A stretch of DNA of 64,000 nt from Planococcus citri (Eukaryota > Arthropoda > Insecta > Hemiptera > Pseudococcidae), in NCBI RefSeq assembly GCF_950023065.1, contig NC_088677.1, positions 60,227,469 through 60,291,468 of the forward strand. The letters run 5' to 3'. The translations under genes were made by a program, and so were the position numbers. Below the pieces are notes generated by a model, which had not been told where the DNA came from, did not search any database, and worked only from the letters and a program-made list of their open reading frames with translations. Within the stretch, counting starts at the first letter, position 1; the number at the start of each line of letters is the position of its first letter. Below, piece after piece: positions 1-12,799 of the stretch.

Positions 1-2425
1 CCTTTATCAAACCCCAATGACCTAAATGTCACTTTAAAAGGGCTGTGTGTAAAATTACGAATACGAAGCAGTTTTGTATCAATCATTGGCAAGGCTTGGA
101 ATTTATAAAGAACACGTTTTCTGTTTCTTTAGTAAGCCTACCATACCATATCTTTTGTCAAATCGAAATGAAAATCGAACTTTGCACGGTGTTAATAAAA
201 GTCAACCAGGTCGACGACGGCGCATCCAATAACGAAAATAACAAACGTCGAACACTAAATACTCGTGTGTAAAAGTCTCGTCGTTGTCTTGAATTCTTTT
301 ACATACAAATCGAAAAACTTCTATGAAGCAAAAAAAGTACAATAAAATTTTTAATCATGTATGCGCTCTGCTCGAATGTTTTCAACATTAAAAACTTGAA
401 AATACATACAGGCAACTTTTTTACAATACGGTTTCGACGAATGTTCGCTATTTGGATATTTTCATGATTGACATTAGCTTCCCTTGTGATTAAAAATACT
501 CGTTTGGCTGTTTCCACTTTCCACCCGCATATCGTGAAAGTTTTCCAATACGTTTGGACCGATAGACGATACTTTGTCCATTTTTGAATTCAAAATTCGA
601 AATTTTTAAAGAATAAAATAACTTTTAATGTGGTGAGTTCAACGAAAGAGTTTTCTTGTTGACCGAAAGTTTTGAGTTTTGCTTTCATAATTAAGGAGTT
701 TCTTATTGAACTGACTTGGGAATAAATCGAACCCCCGAGGTAATTTTTTTTCTCTTCTTACGTGAAACTCACGGAAGCAAATTTTCTGCCAACTTGGAGC
801 ACATCTTCTTCGGGGAGGTGAAATTGTAAAATACCATCTCTCAGAATGAAAACTGATATGGCACATACGATATAAGTTTTCATATCACGCATCCTGGTCG
901 TCTCTCTATCGTACGATTAAGGTAGGATTCGTCGTAGAGGTACTAGTACTACGTACTACGAGTTATAAGGAATTGTCGTATCGTATTTAGACTTTAGAGG
1001 CGCGTAATACGACCCTTTTAAATACCAACGAGGAACATTTTCAGTTATTTGCACAAACTGTAAGAGAAGTTTTGTATTCATAATTTATGTGTACAGAAAT
1101 GAAGTAGCTCCTTCATCATTTCTCTTGAAAATAATCAAGACAATAAAGTATACGCTGGTTGCAGTGTGTAAATGGGAAAAAGGAAAACGTTGTGCAATTT
1201 AAATTCGCGCTTCAAAATCGACCCACACACAACGACAACCGTGTTTTCTCTTTCTGAACGCGATGTATATTTTTTTCCCTTCTTGTTGCCATATACCCTC
1301 GTCTTTCTGCACCCCCTCCCTCCTCCCTTTAGGCTCGTATACCTCGGAGCATTCGTCGAAAAGCCGTGCGGTTATTTCCCGGTAATGTTATATCTTGAAT
1401 ATTTTAAATTTTCAACCGTTACAAGTCGTATTTCTATGCCTAAAAACCGTCATATTCTTATGAGAAAAATTTAATTAATTTTACGACTTACGCGAATTTT
1501 TTTCTCATCGTTGTACACATATTTCTCCGAATGGAGAAAAATTCACAACGCTGTAAAGCTTCGCGGAGACGCGAAATCGTATACACATTTCCATGGAAAT
1601 TCGTCGATGTTCGTATACCTAGTACCTACCTATACGTTTTTATTTTACCACTCGAATATAACTCAACAAGGATATTATTCCGACGAAATGAAAACTTCTT
1701 AGGGTAATTTTACAAAACGAAATGTTGATATTGCTATTTTAAACTATTTGAAAAATTCACCTGGTCATGAGAAAAATCTCTTAAGAGAATTTTTTTTTCA
1801 ATTTTAGAAGAATAAAATTACTGGAAATGTGAAAGAATTTGAGCCAAGAGTGGTCGTAATTTTGAGATGATTGGAAAAATGATACTATGTACCATCTTGT
1901 AGGAAAATCAATTTCCTATTTTTTTTTTATCTCATTATACTCGTATCACTAAAAACTCATTTTTAAATCCTACATCATAATATCGGAATAATTCATTTAG
2001 AATTATTTTTTAAAAAAATGAAAAAATTAAAATTTGGGAAAATCAATTGGGGAAAAAACATTGCAAATTTTGATGAAGAAAAAAAAGGACAAATGAGGAT
2101 GGAAAAATTGGAAAATTAAAAAATAAGTAAATTGATCAAATTGAAGATTTTTGACACTTAAAATTGATTCGTGATCATTTCGAGTTATTCTGGGGTCTCT
2201 AGAAAATGTCGTCCAATCTTTCCAGTTTGGGAAAATTATTTTAAAATGATTCGAAATAAAATTCAGCTCTCAGGTATAAACTTGAATTTCACATCTTTCT
2301 GCGACATTTTTTGATTAATTCATGCATAAATTTTTAAAATCTCCTTCCGGTTCTGATTCAAAATTTTCTCTGGCGCGGCGATTATTTGAAAAAAAGAGAA
2401 AACGTTGAAAAATTCATCACTCAAA
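1..2425. other. Unannotated AT-rich stretch
   Basis: I see no gene here. Open frames reach at most about 100 codons, are rich in low-complexity residues and match no family I know. Around 2165-2225 there is one degenerate copy of a dispersed repeat that recurs at 9, 22-23 and 52-53 kb. The rest is ordinary AT-rich sequence with short A and T runs. Confidence 0.6.
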
Positions 2426-2428
2426 ATT

Positions 2429-2444
2429 CAATCAATCAATCAAT
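2429..2444 (-). repeat. (TTGA)n tail of the LINE relic
   Basis: Four tandem TCAA units on the plus strand (TTGA on the element strand) follow the AATAAA-like signal and mark the 3' end of the retrotransposon. Short microsatellite-like tails are common at LINE 3' ends. Confidence 0.65.
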
Positions 2445-2834
2445 ATTTATTATAAAAACGATATTTCAAATTACAAAATACAAAATATCCCCCCCCATGC
2501 GTCATTGCGCGAGCGAGGGGGCCTCCATGGTAACATTGTTCGACAGTAAATATTGAAATAAAATTTTTACAAATTGGAGGAGGTAAAAAAACAGAGAAGA
2601 AAAACAAACAAAACAAAAATAGATAAGTAAATAAATGAATGAATTTAAAACAAAGCTAAAAAATAATTAGTACATATGATCTAGAAAATTGTGAAGGAAC
2701 ACATTGGTGAAAACTGAAGTGAATGGATTTACCGCGGAATAACAGGACCCTACGTAATATACTAAGAAAACAAAAATAGACAAAAATAAAAATAGAAATA
2801 GAAATAGACATGTGATGTAGTACTACCCAGTGGT

Positions 2835-4250
2835 CTATAAGGTGTTTTCACTCTCCAGGAGCCATCCAACCAGTGCCAGCCGAGAGCCAAAACCTCTACT
2901 CATAACTGCATTAAACAGCTTAGGCACACACCACGGGGCCTGAGCAAGTGAGCACCCAATCTTTCTCTTCGGTACCTAGGTAGGGGAGCAACAGTGTTAT
3001 CAATTTTCCTCCCCCTCTCATTCACATAAACTCTAAATTTGGACCTATTCCTTTGTACATATATAGTCAATTGCCTGGACTTGATAGAGTTTTTGAATAG
3101 GCAGAATATTTAGTTTTTGAAAATCATTTTTTGTACTTTCCCCCTCTTCTTACCTACAATGCTCCTAAGTGCCCATTTTTGTAGAATATGAATAGGTTCT
3201 CATTGACAGTCCGCTGCCCCCTCCCCCAAGATGAACAAGCCATACTGGAGCACAGATTGATAAAGAGTATAATACATTTTTACCATGTGTTTAGTGCCGA
3301 AATGTTGTGCTGCAAATCATTATTCTGAGGTACCGAGTTGACTCAACTTGGGACAGGGGAGTGCAGCCACACGGAGCCCCATAATCTGGGTTTTCATGCA
3401 AGTTGCACCTAAACCCCAGGGCGGGGGAAACCCTATAGCCAAAACTTAACAATTTTGATTTGGACAAATTTGGTTTTAAATTTATGTTGCCAGAACCAGC
3501 CTCCCAATATTTTCAAATCTTCATTAATAAACTTAATAAGATCTTCTTGATTTTTAGCCCTATTTACTAAAGTTGTATCATGTACCATTTAATTTCAGTT
3601 AAAAAATGTTATTAATGTAAATTAAAAAGAGAATTGGACCTAGTATGCTGCCCTGTGGTACCTCATGCACTACAGGTAAGAAATTCCCAATTTTATCCCC
3701 AACTTTAACAGCTTGAGTTATTCCCTCCAGGTAGGATCCAAACCAGTCATGCTGCACGCCCCTTATCCCACAGTTCCAGAGCTTCTGTAAAAGAATCCCA
3801 ACATCAACGGTGTCAAATGCCTTACTGAGATCGAGGTATGCCACCGCAACACTATCACCCGCATCAAGACCATCAACTACCTCAGTAATATGATCAAAAA
3901 AGGCATCACTAGTACTCTTCCCAGACAAGAATCTGTATTGCTGTTTTGAAAAGAAATCTTTTGAATGAAGGAAATTAAAATTTGATTTTTTACAACTTTT
4001 TCAGCCATTTTTGATAGTACTGAAAGAAGGGAGATTGGCCTGTAATGTTCCATAATACAATGGATTTTTTCAAAGACTTCGTGAATTTCCCTTGTTTTAT
4101 TGATTTGTTAAAAATGTCAGTGATAACTGGTGTCAAAATAATAGAATTATCCTTAAACAATTTTGCTGGAATGTCATCATGTCCCATAGATGGTTTGTTT
4201 GGGAGACTTGAGACCTCAGTGTGAATCTCATAACATGTCACAAATTCAGG
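2835..4250 (-). pseudogene. Non-LTR retrotransposon reverse transcriptase, broken
   Basis: In the family this enzyme copies the element RNA at a nicked target site. Visible remnants in order: a finger region with SMGHDDIPAKLF (about 4200-4150), a frame change near 4050 into HYRPISLLSVLSKMAEKVV, motif A as YLDLSKAFDTVD (near 3840-3805), and motif B as PQGSILGPILFLIYINN (about 3660-3608). A stop at 3599 follows. The catalytic motif C, normally ADD followed by T, reads VHDT (about 3586-3572), so one catalytic aspartate is lost. The thumb continues as LVNRAKNQEDL and ILGGWFWQHKF. Further on come remnants with LYQSVLQYGL, QKWALRSIVGKK and LFNAVMSRGFGSRLALVG, ending at a TAG at 2837-2835. Several frameshifts separate these pieces, so no functional protein is possible. 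Family assignment below non-LTR RT is uncertain. Confidence 0.82.
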
Positions 4251-7200
4251 TAAGCTTATCTACCTACAAAGTTTTCACTCAGTTTTTTAATTTCAGGGAG
4301 CAAAAAAGCAAATTTAATTAATTGGAAATTTAAATTTGGTAAAAAGGAACTCTTGCAGTCACTGATTTACATTTTTAATCTTTATTGGGGGCACCAACTC
4401 CAAACTGATCTACAAAATGGAGATTAAAAATTCCAGAATTTCGAAAATTTCAATATCCGTGGCTGTTTGAAATTACATTTTTTAAGTCATTGATTTTAGT
4501 TTTTGAATTCGTTTTTAGCCCTGGCCCTGTGCTGACTCCCCCCTCCCCCCAATTGCAGGCCAACAATTCCAATGTTGATAGTGGGTTCTAAAAGTTGCAA
4601 TTTGGAGATTTGGTTTAAATTTCAAAAATTTGAAAATATCAAAATTAATATCGCTATTTTTATGTTTTTGAGGTAGGAACAAATATCGGCACTCTAAATC
4701 TAACACCTCATGTAAGCAAAAAAATTTCAACACTTGAATTGATTATTATGAAATAATTGCATTTTTTGCGTATAATTATCCCACTCAAAATGCTTCGGAA
4801 AAGTTTCGCCTCATTTTGAGATGAATCGGTGCATGCAAAAAAAATCTATAATTTCATAATCAGTTTAAGTAATTCAAGTCCTTGAAAATTTTTTGCTAGT
4901 GGGTTACATGGGTGTTAGAATTAAGGTATCGACACCTTTTATAAACAGTAATATTATCGGAAACTAACCTTTAGGTTAGGAAGTACCTACTTGAAAATTC
5001 AATCCTTCATTTCATTTCGCATCTTTTGTTCGAATAAATCTCACTGCTTGGTAATAATTATTCGAATATTTCCCGCGACGGTTTTCGCAATAACAATCAC
5101 AAGGTGGCATATTTTCTGATAAACTTACACCCACCTGTACTCGTTCATAACACACAGGAACGACAGAGACACGCACTTTCGCATTTGCTATTCACGCGCC
5201 AAGCTAAGGTAAATGTTTACATACGCCACCTTGTATTTAAATATTTGCTCGTGGTAAAAGTAAACCAAAATTTTCATCATATCTTGCAACTTTCACATAT
5301 CTACAAATATAACAATTTTATTAGCAATTTTGCGACATCCTGGGTAATTTCGTTTCGTCATCGAGTTAAAATGATCCTCCAAAACAAACGTGCTCGCGAT
5401 TATGACATTTTTGTAGTCCTTTTTATTACACTATTTTCTCGAAATTGAATATAGAAAAAAATGGCGATGACCTCATTTTGAAGATATTACATAATACATC
5501 GGTTCATCGTTTACCCATTACACATTTATTAAGAGTATCTCGACTTTGGAGTTGCTTCTGGTCTATCATAAGCTATTAATCACACATAAACATTCGTGCA
5601 AATCTACACCAATACCATACTCTTGGAGTTGGAATGTTTGAACTTCATTAAGATTAAAACGATACGATTTGTATTCCGAGGTGGATTGCTTTGTCGGTAT
5701 ATACACGTTTTCGTATGTACCTATCGAGCATATTGTTTCATCCCTCTTTCTTGATCCAAACCTGGGTACCATTTGCTCCAAAAACGCGCTTCGAATGGCG
5801 AAATGGGAATTCTCTCTACGCTTGTGTTCGAATATCGGTATCAAGATACACGCTGGTGTACCTTACCTACTACCTCTCTATAGTTCTAAAGTACATCGTT
5901 TCAAACCCTGTAATATTTTAAATTTACATTTTGTCCTATCGATACGTAGTAGGTATGGTTCCTTTTCCAGTATATCTCGATTCTCTTTCCACTCGTCCAC
6001 TATTTTCGTTCTACTATTACATGATTTCGTCGTACGAAAATTTTCTATTATACCGAACCGAATAAATTATTAACGAGATTAAGATGGTCTTATGTAGGTC
6101 TATAGGTATAGCTTGTGCCTATACTTTTTTCATCGTTTTGCTTGCTTTAATTTTCTCATTCGTTTCTTTTCGCATTAGGTATACTGCTACACATAAATGG
6201 CGAGTCCAAAAGCGCAAATTTTGTTACTTCTGTTACAATAAATTGTTTACGAGGTTGTAAATCCGCTCATCGAATTACATCCCGAGTATTATTACGTTTT
6301 CCAATTACCAAAGTGTATACACAAAGTTGTACCTGTGCCTACCTACGCCACATACTGAATACAAAACTTGTATAACGTGTCTCGTTTACTTTATTTCCAA
6401 TCAACCTCGTATGCAATACAAATCTACCCCAAGGTACAGTGGTTTCCTATCAGATTTCAGCTTCGTTGGGAAATTATTATTCTAATTGGTACAATTTTGA
6501 AATTTTTTCAAAAAATCAGCTCCCGGTTGAGACAAATTTTGAAACCGGTAGTCATTATTGTAATTGGGAAAAAATAAGTTGGAGTTTTGCCTTAAAGGGT
6601 AAAGCTTTTGAATTAAGATAATGCGGATTTTTATTCAGGTCAGATATTAAGATAAGAATATTCGACTTTTCTCCTTTGTAAAACTTGATCACAAAAATCT
6701 TGAAGCTTAAAAGAATTAAAAACATACCGGGTGTTCAGAAAACAATGTTGAATAATTCCCCAGATACTCAGCAACCAAAACTACACAATTGTAAATTGGT
6801 TTGCTGACCTATGAAATTGAAGGGACAAAGTTAAAGTGTACGAAACCTTCCTCTCTCGTGAGAATGTACCCAAGTAGAAAAATATTACTCATTTGTAATA
6901 TCAAAATCACGACTGCATCTCTCATCACTCTTGGTTGGTCAAAAATAAGTACGAGATCAAAGTGGAGGAGAGTAGATAGGAAAAAAAACACAACACACAT
7001 CCAGACACCACAAGTGCTTTGTACAAGTACAAAAAACTTACACGAATTGAGAACCTTCCCTACGTAACTTTTGCTTGAAGTGTAGGAAAAACAAGACAGA
7101 GTGCGAGGGCGAAGAACACAAATCTTTTCAAAGACATCTGAACGAGGCGATGTTCGACTCCACTTAAACAATGTTCTTTCGTCTATACAAGTGGATACTT

Positions 7201-8868
7201 CAATCAGTCCCCTAATGGCCATTTTCTCTTTTTTAAAAGGCTACATTTTTCTTTAGAAGGCACTCTTTTTTTCTCTCTCTATTCGCTACCTCACAACATA
7301 GGTAGGTATAACGTACGGTGGCTGCATAACGTCGAGTTTATTGTACATATCTTCTTTAGGAGTAAATTTCACCCTGTGTCAATTTCGACTCTATGTCATG
7401 TAATGTCTCCCTTGATTCGAGATATAGGTACTATGAATTTTCACATTTTGCCTTCTGGCTTTTTAAAGAGACGACGACGACGGGGCTATAGAGTTGTTAA
7501 GGATACGGGTGTATGTTTCAAATCATGCCGCAATAAGCCGCAAAATATTTTTATTCGTACGAAAGGATTAAGAAGATTTGATTCTGGTAGATGTAAAATG
7601 AAATTTGCATAAATTCCGACAACATTACAATATAGGCGCGCAATTGAGACGTTACAAGATTACGACGGCGGTGTATCTCGGCATGTAAATGAAATTGCCT
7701 CTATTCGAATGCTACAAGGTGTACCAGCGTCACCACCGCGCCATCTTGTGATCGGACAGAATCACACAACAACGGATCAGTTGCCCTACAGGACTTTGAA
7801 AATTCAAATTGCCTCGGCTTTTACCAGCCTTATCAAAAGCCATTAAGATAACCAGATTAAGTTTCTCGGCAAAAGTTGAAGTTTAATACCCGCACAAAAA
7901 GATGGTTATTCGTACCAAGAATCGAATTACGTCTTCAATGTGTATGATTAGATTAGCTTATTAACGACTAACATTCACCAATTTGCTTTAAAAGCCTTTG
8001 CCATATATCAATGCCTTGACTTTCAAAGCTATTTTTGTATGCTAATCGTTTTCTAGATTTTTGGAGGCGATTCGTGAGGAAAAATTTATGAAGCCAACCA
8101 AAGTATCAATAATTAAGTAACGAGTTGAGGTGCATTTTTTTGATTTGATCTTTCACGTCACCGGCAAATGTTCAAATTGCAATTCGTGAAATATCATTAG
8201 TACCTACCTAAGAGTTTATTCAACTTATCTTGTACCCTAGTACAGTACTTGGTTTTAAAAATACTATGTAGGTAAATTTTGTTTCCAATAAATTTTGTTG
8301 TTGGGTCATTCCACGTCAATTCAACCAAGAAGTGGTAAGGGAGGTCGGAGTTTTTTTGAAATTTTTCTTGTGGAAAGACGTTTTGAAGGAATGACCAATG
8401 GTGCAAATCGCAGCCCTCTAACCCTTTTTTAAAGGCTGCTAGGGGGTGTCAAAGTTTTTAGTGAACTTGAAATATCATCCATTTCAGCAGTGGATTACTC
8501 AATAACCGCGATACCTACCAAAATGAAGCTTTTTCCAGTAGTTAGGGGTTTTGACAGGCTTTTTGGTGATATCATAAAAATCAGTGTTGCTACTTTTTTT
8601 TGTACGAAAAATTAGCTCGAAATGTTTCAAAACGTAGTTTTTATAATCGTTCCGACTCTCAAAAATTTTGAAAATAATATATTATGGACAACTTTTCATG
8701 TTGAACAATCTATTAAAAAATTGGGATGGCATTATTTCGTAAAATCGATTTGAAAAATTGAAAGTTTGCGAAGAAATGTGATTTTTTGATTTGAAACATG
8801 AAAAAGTTTTGATTGGTGAAGTTCACCCATTTGATTCCTATTTTTTCATATCCGTTGAAAAAGTTGAA
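4251..8868. other. Unannotated AT-rich stretch with possible repeat fragments
   Basis: No gene is supported. Open frames up to about 137 codons (5.7-6.1 kb and 6.8-7.2 kb) overlap on both strands and look like chance openings. Two short strings resemble repeat boundaries: ACCGGGTGTTCAGAAA near 6726-6742, a style of sequence common at arthropod element ends, and GGGTCATTCCACGTCAATTC near 8303-8322. I cannot define an element around either one. Confidence 0.5.
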
Positions 8869-8885
8869 CCCCCCCCCCCCCCCCC
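8869..8885 (+). repeat. Poly-C homopolymer, 17 C
   Basis: Seventeen consecutive cytosines in an otherwise AT-rich context. Length is likely variable between individuals and prone to sequencing error. Confidence 0.95.
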
Positions 8886-11800
8886 TTTACTCGATGAAAT
8901 GAGCTCATCACAAAAAAATCAAAATTCGAGAAAATTCAATTTTCAATTCCAAACATCAGAAAAAGTTTAAAATTCAGTCGTCTTATTTTGACCTCTTTCT
9001 GACGTGTATTATTTCATGAAAAAGTTGATACAAATTACATTCATAGCAAAAAAATTAAATGAATAATTTGTTTGCTATGGAGTGTAATTTTTATCAACCA
9101 GCTACTCGAATACGAGACAAAAGTTGAGTGCTGAATTTAATTTTGATTCATCTTATGACAATTTTTCTAAAACTGGAAATTCAAAGAACTGTTGGAAGCT
9201 CCGGAACAACTCGAAACCACCACCAATCAATTCAAAAAGTTAAGAATAGGGTGCTAATAGAATTTCAGCTTTTTGCTTTGATGCCTTCTTGAATTGATGC
9301 CTTCTTGAGCAAGGGTTTTTTTTCAAATAATTGCTGGGGAAATTTTGGGACCAGAACCATACTAAAAACAGACATTGGAAACTACATATGAACAATAATT
9401 TTTCCCAAACTGGAAAATTCAAAAATTTTCTGGAGGTTCCAGAGTGATTCGAAATTATCACGAGTCAATTTTTTTTGGAGTGGGGGTGGAAAAGTCAAGA
9501 ATAAGACACAAATAAAATGTAACTTTTTCTACTGGAATTTAATCAAATATTCTTTCTTTAGGATGGAAAATAAGCCTTGGAATTTTTCAAAAATCGTTTA
9601 AAATGAAAATTCAGCTTCTGAAATTTGATCAAAGTGGTGTATTTTTGGGCTCCCTTTAAATTTTTTTCTTTTGGTGCAAATTTTTTGCCAGCTGGAATAC
9701 TCCTTTGCTAAAAGGAAGAGGAGAAGGGCTGGCTCAATTTCAATTTCGAGAATTTGAAACTTGGGTACGAAAACTGGAAGATACATATTTGAGAACGCTG
9801 ATTTTGATTCCGTACTTACCCCAAATCTGGTCTCCAGGAGAAGTTTATTCGTAAAAATATCAAGAATTTCTCTCCTCCAATCAAGATCCCATTTGAATTT
9901 TCATAAAAAAAAAAAAAAACACATTGAAAGAAGGTTGAAACAGAGAATTTTTCGCCATAATACCACGATGGCTACCTTTGCACTAACTTTTCAACTCACC
10001 AAATCAATTTTAAAAACTGCAGAGCGATAGCAATAAAAAGCAAAATACGGTGCTATTTTTTACACTGCTGTGACTAATCTTCAACCATTTGAGTTTAATT
10101 CGCTGAAAAAGCAAAGGGACTGCTTTTTTATGAATTTTTACAATCCTTTAAATTAATTTTTGACCTTTATAACGCGACGTGTTCTTAATTTCGTGATTCG
10201 TCGAGCTCATTTAAGAAGACGACGACGATGACGATGAAGAGGAAGAAAAAACATTTCAAAGTAAGCACCCCGTAAATTTTAATCAAATTTGCGACCTGGT
10301 ACAATAAAGTCAACCATTACCTTCAAAGAAAGTAAAAAAAAATTAATCAAATGTTTTAAAAACGAGCTTAATTTTTCGCTCTTCTACGTTCCGCTGCACG
10401 TTTTAAAATAGCCGATTCGACGCGACGACGTGACCACGTTGATGAAAAAGGGCCACAGCAACATCTCGTTGTTGACAGAAAATTTTCATTGGGGCGCTAT
10501 ACAGTATAGGTAGGTTGGTAGGTAGGTAGGTAGGTACCTCACCTGGTTACTCGTATCAAACACGTGCTTCGTAGCGAATCGCAGATTAATTAAAAAATAA
10601 CATAAACGTAGGATTACGTAAGTAAGTAATACGTAGACGTACGTGTATAGTAAATTTGTGTAGAATATTTTCACTTGTTAGGTTCATGTCTCGAGCGAAT
10701 AAATAATAAATATAAGAAAAAGGCGTGAAAATGAAAATTTCTTCGAATGGAAACAATAAACGGATTAAAATGAATAATATATTCGGAAATCGGGCCGCGA
10801 AGGTGGCAGCATCGCTGGATTTTCCAATGTACGTGAAAAATGAAACCATTTTGGGGTAGCTGTGTTATTTTTTTCTACGTTTGAAGCCTCCACGTTCGCG
10901 TTTCACGTTCATTCTCGCGGGTATATGAATCATCGTTCGGTACATTGGTGCTAGGAGGATCTCATCCTATGATATGAGAAATTCTCGTCTATAACGATTT
11001 CTTAACTCATCATAGCCCTGTTTATAGGGTGCTTTTTTGCTCGCTTACTATATCGACGACGAGAGAAGAGAAAGGCTGAGCACGCTTCGTTGAATTTTGT
11101 ACAGTCTCCCTGTATATATACCGAGTCGTCCTTTGATTCTTCTAGACTCAAAAAAGCGAAACGAGCTGCCATATCGTAATGACGAAAAATGGCTTAAGTT
11201 GGCTTTTATAGTATAACATCGTTGTCGGAGTTCGTTATACTGCTGTATACAGGAGCCGGGGAATATCGGTATATTATTCTTTTTCGAATTTCCACCATAG
11301 TGGAATAGGTAGGTAGGTACATCTCGCGATGAGGTCGTTTTGCTCGAAAAATTTCATCCTTTTTAGATTACATCGTTGATTGTTCCATTCGAGTTCATTT
11401 AGCTAATACAGGCTTATACGAAAATATCCATTAATGATTCGCTCTTCTCCTAACCCATTTTCAAAGGTATATGTTAAAACCTTATACATACTCGTATAAA
11501 CGTAGACTCTACCAGTACCAACCACATATACGCGATCTGGGTTACAAAACGACCGTAGGAGAGAAAAAAAAGTACTACTCGACGAGAAACCCCTTATTCC
11601 CTATCCAATAGGCAATTTTCGTTTAAAAATTCTCGACTATACGAAAATCGAAATAAAAATCCGGCGAAAATATGAAACAAAGTTTATACCCAGACCGAGC
11701 CGCACACACTAACAGACGGCACTGACACACAATTTATGTTCAGGTTTAGCATGGCTGTGTGAAAACCCTTTTATCAACATTTTCACCTCTTACCTTTACC

Positions 11801-12799
11801 TAGGTTCTTATACGTAAACGATGTCTTGTTAGAGAGAAAAAAAACACACCCGAATAAGGGGGAGCTGAAAACGAATATAATTCATTCTGTTTTCCATTTC
11901 CTACCCGTTTCCTGAATAACGAAAACTTTCTACCCTTCTTATCCGAAATATATAGGATATTTTCCTCTTTCGTTTTTTTTTTTTTTTACTTTTATTTTCT
12001 CGCCACTTATTTTATATAATTTACTTTTCTTTCTCGGCGTGGAAAAAAGACGATAACACAAAGGAGGAGACGTGGAAATTTTCCATTTTCAAACCGAATT
12101 AAAACTGAAATAAATGGATGAGAAAAAATCGCCTATAGTAATATTGAAAGGTATTTAAAATAAAGGATACTCTGGTCTCTCCTGCTGCCTCGCTCGATTC
12201 CGACGGAAAAAATTTCATATATCCGCAATAAAACCACAATCTCGTTTTCCAACTTGCCCTTTTATTTTAGAACTGAAATTGAAAAAGTAATTGGTGCTCA
12301 AAGCTGATTTTTAAAAATTTCAAAAAATAATGAAAATTCAAATTTTAAACGATAATAACTTTCTGAATTTTGTAGCCCAGAACGAAAGGTTATGATGATG
12401 AAGTTTGTTCGTCTTTTTACTTAGGTACTACCCACTTTGATGATCACTTTCAAAATTACAAGCCATGTTTTTATTTTTTATTATTACATATTATTTTTTT
12501 ATTTCAAAATCCACTCACAGACTCGTCAAATTGAAACTCTCAGACAAAAATTGGTTTAATTAAGTTTTACTTATTTAATTTTTTATTCACTGTTTACCTC
12601 CTTGATCAAAAGCTCATTTCACAATTTTTTCTTCAAAGTAGATGACAATTTTTAATGCACCAGAAATCAAAATAGTACCTACTTACCTACTGATCAACAT
12701 ACATATTTAAAAATTTCAAGTGGTTGGACAGTATCCTGCTAAGTTTTTAATTTATATAAAAAATTGCCATTTTAAAAATGTATTACTTATATGTATGTT
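8886..12799. other. Unannotated stretch with two dispersed-repeat copies
   Basis: No gene is supported. Copies of the dispersed 'CCAGAACGG' repeat (tagged by a phrase of the type CTCCAGAACNGNTYGAAA) lie at about 9190-9260 and 9425-9500. The part from 10.2 to 12.3 kb is less AT-biased and rich in CGA/TCG and TACGA strings, but shows no coding pattern I can follow. Confidence 0.5.
10507..10538 (+). repeat. (GGTA)n microsatellite ending in GGTACC
   Basis: Imperfect tandem GGTA units, with one GGTT variant, end in the palindromic GTAGGTACCT. The same short phrase is scattered through the whole window and is the main compositional signature of this genome. Confidence 0.85.

Larger units (their letters stand above)
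2426..4250 (-). mobile_element. 5'-truncated, decayed non-LTR (LINE-type) retrotransposon
   Basis: Read on the minus strand, this block holds the finger, palm and C-terminal parts of a non-LTR reverse transcriptase (4250-2835). A 3' UTR of roughly 400 bp follows, with an AATAAA-like signal near 2449 and a short (TTGA)n tail at 2444-2429. The order and wording of the coding remnants fit the Jockey/CR1 side of the LINEs. The endonuclease and ORF1 are absent, so the copy is 5' truncated, which is typical of target-primed reverse transcription. Frameshifts and stops show that it is old. I could not identify a target site duplication by eye. Confidence 0.8.

Noticed and set aside
4246..4256. Third CAG/GTAAGC junction, considered as a ratchet site
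   Set aside because: It lacks a pyrimidine tract and lies at the edge of the LINE relic.
6726..6742. Possible transposon end ACCGGGTGTTCAGAAA
   Set aside because: No inverted partner or target duplication found nearby.
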